Both the position numbers and the translations under genes were made by a program. DNA of 64,000 nt from contig CM050657.1 in NCBI GenBank assembly GCA_027574665.1, forward strand, positions 24,158,700-24,222,699. The letters run 5' to 3'. Shown in pieces: positions 1 to 8,722 of this stretch (the stretch's first letter is position 1; each line of letters starts with the position of its first letter). The stretch is from Rhynochetos jubatus. Lineage: Eukaryota > Chordata > Aves > Eurypygiformes > Rhynochetidae. Below the pieces are notes generated by a model that saw only the letters and a program-made list of their open reading frames with translations, had not been told where the DNA came from and did not search any database.

Positions 1-109
1 TCCCCTAGTGATGCTAACTTCTGGGGTTGCCTGGGAGACTACTGTAGTACACATTCTCTGCATATAGGCTGCACTCCACCTTAGAAGTCTCTCTGATGTT
101 GTACCTCTT

Positions 110-1230
110 CTTAAAATATGAATATAACTTTAATTTCCAAGTCACCACCAGTGATATAGTCAACCTGCCAGGCCTCCCCATATTTCTATGTCAGCCATTG
201 CCCTTCATACCAAAGAAGCTTTATCCTCTTGGCTTGTTTGATGGCAGCACAGGCCTCACATTCATGAATGACCTGCGCAATAGCGTCCACGGCCAAGTCC
301 ACCCCTTGGTCACGAGCCCATCTGTACGTGGCACCTCTCCCTTGCTGGCCTGAGGTGTCATGGGCCCACCTAGCCATCAACAGCTCACCTTTATGTTGCC
401 AGTCCAGATCTACCTGAGCCACTGCAATCTTAGCAGCCTGGTCCACCTGCTGATTGCGTCCACGTTCTTCAGTAACTCGGCTTCTGGGCACGTGGCCATC
501 GACGTGACGCGCTCTGACGACCAGGTTGTCTAGACGGGAAGCAATGTCTTGCCATAATGGGGCAGCCCAGATGGGTTTGCCTCGGCGCTGCCAGTTGCTC
601 TGTTTCCATTGCTGTAGCCACCCTCACAGAGCATTTGCCACCATCCAAGAGTCAGTGTGGAGGTAAAGCACTGGCTACTTCTCTCGTTTAGCAACATCCA
701 AAGCCAGCTGGATGGCCTTTACCTCTGCCAACTGACTGGATTCACCTTGGCCTTCAGCAGTCTCTGCAACTTGTAGTGTGGGACTGCACACAGCAGCTTT
801 CCACCTCCGACCTTTCCCTACAAAGCGGCAGGAGTCATCAGTAAACAGGGCATGTTTCACAGTAGCTCAAACAGGAAAGCGAGATACTTCGTACTTGCCT
901 GAATTGCAATCTGCCTTCCAAAAATACGGCTGCAAACAACTGCTTACCGCATCACCCAAACGGGCTCATGGCTGACCAGCATAAATATGCAAGATTGCTT
1001 TGACCCTTGGCCTTGCCCATTCAAGCTCCTGTGTCCCAAGCTATCGGACAGGCACCGAGTCAGTCGGCACCACGTGGGAATAGCTTGGATGCTTCCACAC
1101 AGTCTACCAAGCGCAGAGCCAGCACGGAGGTGTTTGCTGAATCCACACACCACAACGTGCACGGACGAGGGACCTTGTCTCTCTTCTGAATGGTGACGCA
1201 CTCAAATGAACCTCTGAAGTTGCTGGAACA
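110..1230 (-). mobile_element. Endogenous retrovirus pol fragment (fossil)
   Basis: The minus strand carries peptide stretches typical of the RNase H domain (about 675-860) and of the RNase H to integrase zinc-binding region (about 186-491) of avian endogenous retrovirus pol. The likely start of the integrase core lies near 110-185. No LTR, gag or env is recognisable in the window. The element is broken, with several breaks, and is only a piece of pol cut by the window's left side. The part from about 900 to 1230 is assigned by continuity only. The exact retroviral class is not certain. It is an old, non-functional copy and lies just outside the duplicated unit that follows. Confidence 0.7.
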
Positions 1231-1677
1231 GTATCAGACTGTTCATGTGGAGTCCTGCCATGCTTTATGTTATATAAAGGTCCTGCCTATCTCTTCTGGG
1301 CCGGAACGAGAGAGGAAGGGCAATTTGATTTCAGCACTGAAGCACTGGGGGACAGACCATCTTTGGTGCAGATCCCCTGTGTAAACACCGAGCAAGACTC
1401 TCAGTCTCCCCACACTGACGTTCATCTGCAAGACGGAGATGACAGTCCGTTCTTGGGCCGCCTTTGGCTGCCCAGGATGGCCAGTAGCTTCTCCAAGGGC
1501 AGAAATCCAGGCATTTCCAGCCTTTCCCGAAGGAGGCGGCTCCTCGTCTCAGTTCACAGCCCACAGTAAACTGCCTCCTGCACTAAGAATAACGGAACTG
1601 CTTGAAAAATCTCAGGGAGGTGAAGTGGCAGAAAGAGTTGGTCAGAATCCATAAAATGTTGCTCTCACGCTGAGAAA

Positions 1678-1998
1678 AAGAGGAGCCCGGCGCGCGCCGG
1701 GGCCGCCACGCCCCCTTCAGGTGCCCGCGTGCGGCCGCCGCGTCGTGTCGCCCGGGGCAACGGCGGGGCCGTTGGCAGACGCTGTGGCGAGGAGGCGCTG
1801 TGCGGGGCGGCCCAGCCGAGCCGGACCGAGTGAGCCGAACCGAGCGAGCCGAACCCAGCGGAGCCGAACCCAGCGGAGCCTCCGGAGAGAAGACAACGCC
1901 TGGGCTCCTGCGGTCTCTCCCCCGGCCGTCCTTGGCTGCTCTGGACTGGCCACGCCGTCGCCCCAGCCCTCCAGAGCCACCAAGGCCAGCGAAGGAGG
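1678..1998 (+). promoter_or_regulatory. CpG-rich 5' region of ARL13B-like copy 1
   Basis: A sharp switch from mixed sequence to CpG-dense sequence occurs at about 1678 and runs to the start codon. It includes CGCGCGCC, many CCG/CGG steps and a 15-bp direct repeat (1846-1860 and 1861-1875, unit GAGCCGAACCCAGCG) preceded by degenerate versions. No TATA box is obvious. This is probably the promoter and 5' UTR of the downstream intronless gene, either inherited from the parental first exon or acquired locally. Inference only; no transcription data. Confidence 0.5.
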
Positions 1999-3810
1999 AT
2001 GTTCAGCCTAATGGCCGGCTGCTGCGGCCTGTTCAGGCGGCGGCAGGAACCTGCCAGGAGGGTGACGCTGCTGATGCTGGGCCTGGATCGTGCTGGCAAG
2101 ACTGCTGTGCTGCACAGAATTCAAGGCAAGTCTGCCAAAGGGGTGCTTCCAACGCGGGGCTTCTCCCAGATCCACCTGCAGCAGGGACACTTTGAAATCA
2201 CCGTCTTTGATTTAGGGGGTGCAAAAGAAGCGCGACAGCTCTGGAGGCAATACTACGCCGAGTGCCATGGCGTAATATTTGTCGTGGATTCTAGTGCTCC
2301 TTCGAGAATGGAAGAAGCCAAGCAAGCCCTGAGACAAGTTTTGAAGAGCCCTAAGATAGCAGGAAAACCCGTGCTGCTCCTGGCAAACAAGCAGGACAGA
2401 GAAGAAGCTCTGCCCGTAGCAGATCTCGTCACCTGCTTGTCCCTGGAGGAGACGGTCAATGAATGCAAGTGTCCGGCCCTAATTGAACCTTGCGCCGCCA
2501 CCACGGGCGGTGGGAAGAAAACCAGTACGTCCATCAAAAAGGGTTTATACTGGCTCCTACAAAACATAGAGGAAGATTTGGACATCTTAAATGAGCGCAA
2601 CAGAAGAGACACCGCGAAACAGAAAGCACAGGAAGAAAAACAGAAATTAGAAGGGGCTGAGAGAGTGAGAAGGATAATGGAAAGAGACGACAGAGAAGGA
2701 GGAAGCAGAAGAGAAGAAGGAAGGAGCGAAGGAGGAGAAGGAAGGAGCAGAAGAGAAGAAGGAAGGAGCGAAGGAGGAGAAGGAAGGAGCAGAAGAGAAG
2801 AAGAAAAAAGCAAAAGAGAAGAAGAAAAAAGCGACAGAGAAGAAGGAAGCAGCAAAATAGAAGAAGGAAGGAGCGATGGAGAAGAAGGAAGCAGCGACAC
2901 AGAAGGAGGAAGCAGCGACACAGAAGGAGGAAGCAGCGACACAGAAGGAGGAAGCAGCGACACAGAAGAAGGAAGCAGCGACACAGAAGGAGGAAGCAGC
3001 GACACAGAAGGAGGAAGCAGCGACACAGAAGGAGGAAGCAGCGACACAGAAGGAGGAAGCAGCGACACAGAAGGAGGAAGCAGCGACACAGAAGGAGGAA
3101 GCAGCGACACAGAAGGAGGAGGAAGCAGCGACACAGAAGGAGGAGGAAGCAGCGACACAGAAGGAGGAGGAAGCACACCTGACGAGGAAGACCGTGAGCC
3201 TGGGAACAATGAAAACCTGTTCCAGCCCGTATCTGCTGTAATCGCCCAGAAGGAACAACAACCTGAAGAAGAAGAAAAGCAGCAGAGTTTGGAGTCTGCA
3301 GAGGCTGCAGTTGCTCTGAATTTGAAAACAGTGCAGGGACAAATGGATGCCCAGCACTTCTCCAGTAACAACAGCCAAAACACAGCGCACAGCAGCCTCG
3401 GAGCATGCAATTCTGCAACTCTGCAGCTTTTACAGCAGGAAGAAGCGAATGAGCGGCAAACCTCAGAATGCCGTGACTCGGGCAACAGAAAGAAAGTCAG
3501 TCGAATACTAGGATTAAGGACGGGCCACAGAGTAGAACCTCTTAACGTCGACAGCACCGCACCCCCCCATCTCACACCACCAGCAGCTCTTCTGCCACAG
3601 AGCTGGCTGCTGTGCCTTTCCCGGGAGTCAAGTGCAGCCATGGCACCTTTTGACGGTCTCCATTTTCCTTTAGTTGTCTGGGGAACCCCGTACACACTTA
3701 ATCGCCTTCGAGAACTTGAGCCGCACCCTGCGGGCACCGAGGGAGAAGGCGACAAAGAAAAGCCAGAGGAAGAGATTTCTGGGCAAGGCCTCTGCCCCCT
3801 CGCACTGTAA
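1999..3810 (+). CDS. ARL13B-like: ARL13B-like small GTPase, intronless, copy 1
   Basis: Encodes 603 residues in one exon. Residues 1-195 match the ARL13B Arf-type GTPase domain: N-terminal Cys8-Cys9 (palmitoylation pair in ARL13B), P-loop GLDRAGKT at 28-35, Thr52 of switch I, DLGG at 71-74, Arg79, NKQD at 130-133 and EPCAA at 163-167. A charged coiled coil follows (about 195-235), then an Arg/Glu/Gly-rich stretch (230-296). Thirteen GSSDTEG-type heptads span 297-391. The tail holds RVEP at 511-514 (the ciliary targeting motif of ARL13B) and WGTP at 561-564, as in the parent. ARL13B is a cilium-membrane GTPase and exchange factor for ARL3. Lack of introns, against a multi-exon parent, indicates a retrocopy with an intact frame. 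The start has A at -3. Residue 31 is Arg where ARL13B has Asn. Family assignment is firm; function is inferred. ARL13A is less likely because it lacks the matching tail. Confidence 0.85.
   Translation: MFSLMAGCCGLFRRRQEPARRVTLLMLGLDRAGKTAVLHRIQGKSAKGVLPTRGFSQIHLQQGHFEITVFDLGGAKEARQLWRQYYAECHGVIFVVDSSAPSRMEEAKQALRQVLKSPKIAGKPVLLLANKQDREEALPVADLVTCLSLEETVNECKCPALIEPCAATTGGGKKTSTSIKKGLYWLLQNIEEDLDILNERNRRDTAKQKAQEEKQKLEGAERVRRIMERDDREGGSRREEGRSEGGEGRSRREEGRSEGGEGRSRREEEKSKREEEKSDREEGSSKIEEGRSDGEEGSSDTEGGSSDTEGGSSDTEGGSSDTEEGSSDTEGGSSDTEGGSSDTEGGSSDTEGGSSDTEGGSSDTEGGSSDTEGGGSSDTEGGGSSDTEGGGSTPDEEDREPGNNENLFQPVSAVIAQKEQQPEEEEKQQSLESAEAAVALNLKTVQGQMDAQHFSSNNSQNTAHSSLGACNSATLQLLQQEEANERQTSECRDSGNRKKVSRILGLRTGHRVEPLNVDSTAPPHLTPPAALLPQSWLLCLSRESSAAMAPFDGLHFPLVVWGTPYTLNRLRELEPHPAGTEGEGDKEKPEEEISGQGLCPLAL
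2642..3171 (+). repeat. Purine-rich coding repeat array, copy 1
   Basis: A long, almost all-purine stretch inside the coding region. From 2887 to 3171 it is a regular 21-bp tandem repeat (unit GGAAGCAGCGACACAGAAG plus GA), 13 units, the last three lengthened to 24 bp by an extra GGA. The earlier part (about 2700-2886) is a looser array of GAAGAAGGAAGGAGC-like units. Because 21 is a multiple of three and the unit contains no stop triplet in any frame, all six frames stay open across it. Confidence 0.9.
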
Positions 3811-4030
3811 GCCAGCGCCTCAGCACTGATACCCGTGGTGTCTGGACCACAAACAGCATTTTAAAGAAACCTTTTTAAAAAAAATCTATCGGAAACTTCT
3901 ATCTATTTCTTGTCCTCAGAGGAAAATTTTTAAAACTACTTTTCTTCTTTTTTTTTTTTTTTTTTTAAGAGCTCGTTGCGAAATATCTCAGTGACAATAA
4001 AATCTGGAGTTTGTTCTACTGCACTTCGTT
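3811..4030 (+). terminator. 3' UTR and poly(A) signal of ARL13B-like copy 1
   Basis: After the TAA stop, about 185 bp of AT-rich 3' UTR leads to a canonical AATAAA at 3996-4001. It is followed by a T/G-rich element (GTTTGTTCTACTG), the usual layout of a vertebrate cleavage and polyadenylation site. A T run lies at about 3943-3966. No residual poly(A) tract follows the signal, so any retrotransposition hallmark there has decayed. Confidence 0.7.
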
Positions 4031-4725
4031 GATCCGACTCTCATTTACTGTTCACATCACCAGCTCTTCTTCAGGCTTCGGAATGGTGAAATCGAGCCAG
4101 GCGCGTGTGCCCACGGCTGCCCATGTGAACCGGGTACGGAGTATTTATTGAGTTGGCTTGTGAACAGACCCAGCTGTAAACCTGAAACCCCCTTCAAGAT
4201 CACCCGATCCTGGGTTGTATGTTCACATCGAGACCTTTCTCCAGGTGCTGCACAGAGCCTGGTACTTTTGCAGCTAATTAATGGTTCTAAAGCATTTTGT
4301 AGGGTCCATCCGTGACAGGGTGAATATAGGGAGGTTCTGCAACAAATAGTGTATTTTTCTAACTGCTTACAACACGATTTGAAAGTCTGTAGTGGACACG
4401 CGTGCCTGCTACCAATAAAACGACACCTAGAAAGCTGATAGTCACATGCAGGCACATAGAGTGAGACTCTTCCATTTCTCCTACAGCAGCAACACCTTCC
4501 ACCGGGGATTACGTTACCAGACGCGTCGGTCGCATTTCTGGCACTCTGAAGTGCAGGAAGGTAGAAAGGAAAGTTTAAGATGAATGTATTTTGTACAAGG
4601 TTAATGCCATTTGAACAGTCTGAAAGTTTTCTCATGGGTTGGTTGGTTTGTTAACTGAGTTTGGCACAGGTAACGAATTCAGTTAAAAACAAAACAGCAA
4701 CAAAACCAAAACAACCCCAACTATA
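4031..4725. other. Gene-free 3' flank within duplication unit, copy 1
   Basis: Single-copy-type sequence between the poly(A) signal and the CR1 tail. Its counterpart is 7682-8388 in copy 2. I see no protein-like reading frame, RNA gene or terminal repeat here. Confidence 0.6.
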
Positions 4726-5066
4726 GCAGCCTTCCAGTGCCTGAAGGGGCCTACAAGGAAGCTGGGGGGGACTTTTTACAAGGGCCTGTAGTGACAGGAC
4801 AAGGGGTAATGGGTTTAAATTGAAAGCGGGGAGATTTAGATTGGATGTCAGGGAAAAGTTCTTCCCGGAGAGGGTGGGGAGGCACTGGGACAGGTTGCCC
4901 AGAGAAGCTGTGGGTGCCCCATCCCTGGCAGTGTCCAAGGCCAGGCTGGATGAGGCTTGGAGCAACCTGGTCTAGTGGAGGGTGTCCCTGCCCACGGCAG
5001 GGGGGCTGGAACTGGACGGGCTTTAAGGTCCCTTCCAACCCAAACCATCCTGCGATTGTATGAAGA
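4726..5066 (+). mobile_element. CR1 LINE 3' fragment, copy 1
   Basis: Matches the typical avian CR1 3' end: GCAGCCTTCCAGTGCCTGAA, then TTCTTCCC, GACAGGTTGCCCAGAGAAGC, and a tail resembling TTCCAACCCAAACCAT followed by degenerate ATTCTATG units. It is a 5'-truncated fragment of about 340 bp with no coding part. It forms the right end of the duplicated unit, so one duplication breakpoint lies at or just after its tail. Compared with its counterpart in copy 2 it shows about 17 differences, clustered at 4827-4880 and 5032-5064. Confidence 0.93.
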
Positions 5067-5410
5067 ACACTGAAGCACTGCGGGACAGACCATCTTTGGT
5101 GCAGATCCCCTGTGTAAACACCGAGCAAGACTCTCAGTCTCCCCACACTGACGTTCATCTGCAAGACGGAGATGACAGTCCGTTCTTGGGCCGCCTTTGG
5201 CTGCCCAGGATGGCCAGTAGCTTCTCCAAGGGCAGAAATCCAGGCATTTCCAGCCTTTCCCGAAGGAGGCGGCTCCTCGTCTCAGTTCACAGCCCACAGT
5301 AAACTGCCTCCTGCACTAAGAATAACGGAACTGCTTGAAAAATCTCAGGGAGGTGAAGTGGCAGAAAGAGTTGGTCAGAATCCATAAAATGTTGCCCTCA
5401 CGCTGAGAAA

Positions 5411-5731
5411 AAGAGGAGCCCGGCGCGCGCCGGGGCCGCCACGCCCCCTTCAGGTGCCCGCGTGCGGCCGCCGCGTCCCGTCGCCCGGGGCAACGGCGGG
5501 GCCGTTGGCAGACGCTGTGGCGAGGAGGCGCTGTGCGGGGCGGCCCAGCCGAGCCGGACCGAGTGAGCCGAACCGAGCGAGCCGAACCCAGCGGAGCCGA
5601 ACCCAGCGGAGCCTCCGGAGAGAAGACAACGCCTGGGCTCCTGCGGTCTCTCCCCCGGCCGTCCTTGGCTGCTCTGGACTGGCCACGCCGTCGCCCCAGC
5701 CCTCCAGAGCCACCAAGGCCAGCGAAGGAGG
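5411..5731 (+). promoter_or_regulatory. CpG-rich 5' region of ARL13B-like copy 2
   Basis: Near-identical duplicate of 1678-1998, including the 15-bp direct repeat. The only change I noticed is GTGTCG to CCGTCG near 5477. If copy 1 has a working promoter, copy 2 probably does too. Confidence 0.5.
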
Positions 5732-7468
5732 ATGTTCAGCCTAATGGCCGGCTGCTGCGGCCTGTTCAGGCGGCGGCAGGAACCTGCCAGGAAGGTGACG
5801 CTGCTGATGCTGGGCCTGGATCATGCTGGCAAGACTGCTGTGCTGCACAGAATTCAAGGCAAGTCTGCCAAAGGGGTGCTTCCAACGCGGGGCTTCTCCC
5901 AGATCCACCTGCAGCAGGGACACTTTGAAATCACCGTCTTTGATTTAGGGGGTGCAAAAGAAGCGCGACAGCTCTGGAGGCAATACTACGCCGAGTGCCA
6001 TGGCGTAATATTTGTCGTGGATTCTAGTGCTCTTTCGAGAATGGAAGAAGCCAAGCAAGCCCTGAGACAAGTTTTGAAGAGCCCTAAGATAGCAGGAAAA
6101 CCCGTGCTGCTCCTGGCAAACAAGCAGGACAGAGAAGAAGCTCTGCCCGTAGCAGATCTCGTCACCTGCTTGTCCCTGGAGGAGACGGTCAATGAATGCA
6201 AGTGTCCGGCCCTAATTGAACCTTGCGCCGCCACCACGGGCGGTGGGAAGAAAACCAGTACGTCCATCAAAAAGGGTTTATACTGGCTCCTACAAAACAT
6301 AGAGGAAGATTTGGACATCTTAAATGAGCGCAACAGAAGAGACACCGCGAAACAGAAAGCACAGGAAGAAAAACAGAAATTAGAAGGGGCTGAGAGAGTG
6401 AGAAGGATAATGGAAAGAGACGACAGAGAAGGAGGAAGCAGAAGAGAAGAAGGAAGGAGCGAAATAGAAGGAAGGAGCAGAAGAGAAGAAGAAAAAAGCG
6501 ACAGAGAAGAAGGAAGCAGCAAAATAGAAGGAAGGAGCGAAGGAGGAGAAGGAAGCAGCGACACAGAAGGAGGAAGCAGCGACACAGAAGGAGGAAGCAG
6601 CGACGGAGAAGGAGGAAGCAGCGACACAGAAGGAGGAAGCAGCGACACAGAAGGAGGAAGCAGCGACACAGAAGAAGGAAGCAGCGACACAGAAGGAGGA
6701 AGCAGCGACACAGAAGGAGGAAGCAGCGACACAGAAGGAGGAAGCAGCGACACAGAAGGAGGAAGCAGCGACACAGAAGGAGGAAGCAGCGACACAGAAG
6801 GAGGAAGCAGCGACACAGAAGGAGGAGGAAGCACACCTGACGAGGAAGACCGTGAGCCTGGGAACAATGAAAACCCGTTCCAGCCCGTATCTGCTGTAAT
6901 CGCCCAGAAGGAACAACAACTTGAAGAAGAAGAAAAGCAGCAGAGTTTGGAGTCTGCAGAGGCTGCAGTTGCTCTGAATTTGAAAACAGTGCAGGGACAA
7001 ATGGATGCCCAGCACTTCTCCAGTAACAACAGCCAAAACACAGCGCACAGCAGCCTCGGAGCATGCAATTCTGCAACTCTGCAGCTTTTACAGCAGGAAG
7101 AAGCGAATGAGCGGCAAACCTCAGAATGCCGTGACTCGGGCAACAGAAAGAAAGTCAGTCGAATACTAGGATTAAGGACGGGCCACAGAGTAGAACCTCT
7201 TAACGTCGACAGCACCGCACCCCCCCATCTCACACCACCAGCAGCTCTTCTGCCACAGAGCTGGCTGCTGTGCCTTTCCCGGGAGTCAAGTGCAGCCATG
7301 GCACCTTTTGACAGTCTCCATTTTCCTTTAGTTGTCTGGGGAACCCCGTACACACTTAATCGCCTTCGAGAACTTGAGCCTCACCCTGCGGGCACCGAGG
7401 GAGAAGGCGACAAAGAAAAGCCAGAGGAAGAGATTTCTGGGCAAGGCCTCTGCCCCCTCGCACTGTAA
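5732..7468 (+). CDS. ARL13B-like: ARL13B-like small GTPase, intronless, copy 2
   Basis: Encodes 578 residues with the same plan as copy 1: Cys8-Cys9, P-loop GLDHAGKT at 28-35, Thr52, DLGG 71-74, Arg79, NKQD 130-133, coiled coil, a shorter Arg/Glu-rich stretch, 13 GSSDTEG-type heptads at 274-366 (one is SSDGEG, one SSDTEE), RVEP at 486-489 and a WGTP tail. Outside the arrays I count seven coding differences from copy 1. Six change residues: Arg21 to Lys, Arg31 to His and Pro101 to Leu in the GTPase domain, and Leu to Pro, Pro to Leu and Gly to Ser in the tail. One is silent. Both frames are intact. Role inferred as for copy 1. A false assembly duplication of two haplotypes remains possible. 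Confidence 0.85.
   Translation: MFSLMAGCCGLFRRRQEPARKVTLLMLGLDHAGKTAVLHRIQGKSAKGVLPTRGFSQIHLQQGHFEITVFDLGGAKEARQLWRQYYAECHGVIFVVDSSALSRMEEAKQALRQVLKSPKIAGKPVLLLANKQDREEALPVADLVTCLSLEETVNECKCPALIEPCAATTGGGKKTSTSIKKGLYWLLQNIEEDLDILNERNRRDTAKQKAQEEKQKLEGAERVRRIMERDDREGGSRREEGRSEIEGRSRREEEKSDREEGSSKIEGRSEGGEGSSDTEGGSSDTEGGSSDGEGGSSDTEGGSSDTEGGSSDTEEGSSDTEGGSSDTEGGSSDTEGGSSDTEGGSSDTEGGSSDTEGGSSDTEGGGSTPDEEDREPGNNENPFQPVSAVIAQKEQQLEEEEKQQSLESAEAAVALNLKTVQGQMDAQHFSSNNSQNTAHSSLGACNSATLQLLQQEEANERQTSECRDSGNRKKVSRILGLRTGHRVEPLNVDSTAPPHLTPPAALLPQSWLLCLSRESSAAMAPFDSLHFPLVVWGTPYTLNRLRELEPHPAGTEGEGDKEKPEEEISGQGLCPLAL
6420..6829 (+). repeat. Purine-rich coding repeat array, copy 2
   Basis: Counterpart of the copy 1 array. 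The regular 21-bp part covers 6551-6829, with 13 units and only the last lengthened by GGA. The looser Arg/Glu-rich part (about 6430-6550) is about 70 bp shorter than in copy 1. The arrays therefore differ in layout although the regular unit count is the same, a sign of active slippage or unequal exchange. Confidence 0.9.
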
Positions 7469-7681
7469 GCCAGCGCCTCAGCACTGATACCCGTGGTGTC
7501 TGGACCACAAACAGCATTTTAAAGAAACCTTTTTAAAAAAATTCTATCAGAAACTTCTATCTATTTCTTGTCCTCAGAGGAAAATTTTTAAAACTACTTT
7601 TCTTTTTTTTTTTTTTTAAGAGCTCGTTGCGAAATATCTCGGTGACAATAAAATCTGGAGTTTGTTCTACTGCACTTCGTT
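7469..7681 (+). terminator. 3' UTR and poly(A) signal of ARL13B-like copy 2
   Basis: Same layout as copy 1: AT-rich 3' UTR, a shorter T run (about 7603-7617) and AATAAA at 7647-7652, followed by the same T/G-rich element. The sequence from here to 8388 is the duplicate of the copy 1 flank and holds no gene I can support. Confidence 0.7.
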
Positions 7682-8383
7682 GATCCGACTCTCATTTACT
7701 GTTCACATCACCAGCTCTTCTTCAGGCTTCGGAATGGTGAAATCGAGCCAGGCGCGTGTGCCCACGGCTGCCCATGTGAACCGGGTACGGAGTATTTATT
7801 GGGTTGGCTTGTGAACACACCCAGCTGTAAACCTGAAACCCCCTTCAAGATCACCCGATCCTGGGTTGTATGTTCACATCGAGACCTTTCTCCAGGTGCT
7901 GCACAGAGCCTGGTACTTTTGCAGCTAATTAATGGTTCTAAAGCATTTTGTAGGGTCCATCCGTGACAGGGTGAATATAGGGAGGTTCTGCAACAAATAG
8001 TGAGTGTATTTTTCTAACTGCTTACAACACGATTTGAAAGTCTGTAGTGGACACGCGTGCCTGCTACCAATAAAACGACACCTAGAAAGCTGATAGTCAC
8101 ATGCAGCCACATAGAGTGAGACTCTTCCATTTCTCCTACAGCAGCAACACCTTCCACCGGGGATTACGTTACCAGACGCGTCGGTCGCATTTCTGGCACT
8201 CTGAAGTGCAGGAAGGTAGAAAGGAAAGTTTAAGATGAATGTATTTTGTACAAGGTTAATGCCATTTGAACAGTCTGAAAGTTTTCTCGTGGGTTGGTTG
8301 GTTTGTTAACTGAGTTTGGCACAGGTAACGAATTCAGTTAAAAACAAAACAGCAACAAAACCAAAACAACCCCAACTATAGCA

Positions 8384-8719
8384 GCCTTCCAGTGCCTGAA
8401 GGGGCCTACAAGGAAGCTGGGGGGGACTTTTTACAAGGGCCTGTAGTGACAGGACAAGGGGTAATGGGTTTAAATTGAAAGTGGGGAGGTTTAGATTGGA
8501 TATCAGGAAGAAATTCTTCCCGGGGAGGGTGGGGGGGCACTGGGACAGGTTGCCCAGAGAAGCTGTGGGTGCCCCATCCCTGGCAGTGTCCAAGGCCAGG
8601 CTGGATGAGGCTTGGAGCAACCTGGTCTAGTGGAGGGTGTCCCTGCCCACGGCAGGGGGGCTGGAACTGGACGGGCTTTAAGGTCCCGTCCAACCTGAAC
8701 TATTCTATGATTCTATGGA
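8384..8719 (+). mobile_element. CR1 LINE 3' fragment, copy 2
   Basis: Duplicate of the 4726-5066 CR1 fragment. Its tail is the better preserved one, with ATTCTATGATTCTATGG at 8702-8718, the standard CR1 3' microsatellite-like end. It marks the right boundary of the duplicated unit. Confidence 0.93.
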
Positions 8720-8722
8720 GAA

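Larger units (their letters stand above)
1335..5067 (+). repeat. Tandem duplication unit, copy 1
   Basis: The 3733-bp block from 1335 to 5067 is repeated immediately afterwards at 5068-8722. The offset between the two gene starts (1999 and 5732) is also 3733. The unit holds about 340 bp of unique sequence, a CpG-rich 5' region, the ARL13B-like gene, its 3' UTR and a CR1 3' fragment. Left of 1335 the sequence reads TTTCAG, while left of 5068 it is CR1 tail, which fixes the joint. Most of the unit differs by well under 1 percent between copies, apart from the coding repeat arrays and parts of the CR1 tail. Confidence 0.92.
5068..8722 (+). repeat. Tandem duplication unit, copy 2
   Basis: Second copy of the unit, in direct orientation and directly abutting the first. 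It is 3655 bp long. Most of the length difference lies in the purine-rich coding repeat region, which is 75 bp shorter. Small indels occur elsewhere, such as a 4-bp insertion near 8002 and a shorter T run near 7605-7617. The right end is placed where the CR1 tail passes into the flanking sequence CAGCCCAGG at 8723. The shared CA dinucleotide at the three breakpoints makes the exact base ambiguous by two. Confidence 0.92.

Noticed and set aside
2887-3171. Regular 21-bp direct repeats resembling a CRISPR array
   Set aside because: Units abut without spacers, stay in frame and encode a heptad in a vertebrate gene.
2253-3755. Long minus-strand open frame of 500 codons opposite ARL13B-like copy 1 (and 5986-7353 opposite copy 2)
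   Set aside because: It is a Leu/Ser/Pro low-complexity translation of the stop-free purine repeat; the plus-strand frame has clear ARL13B homology.
4057-4635. 192-codon minus-strand frame in the 3' flank of ARL13B-like copy 1
   Set aside because: The equivalent frame in copy 2 is disrupted despite near identity, and the peptide has no family resemblance.
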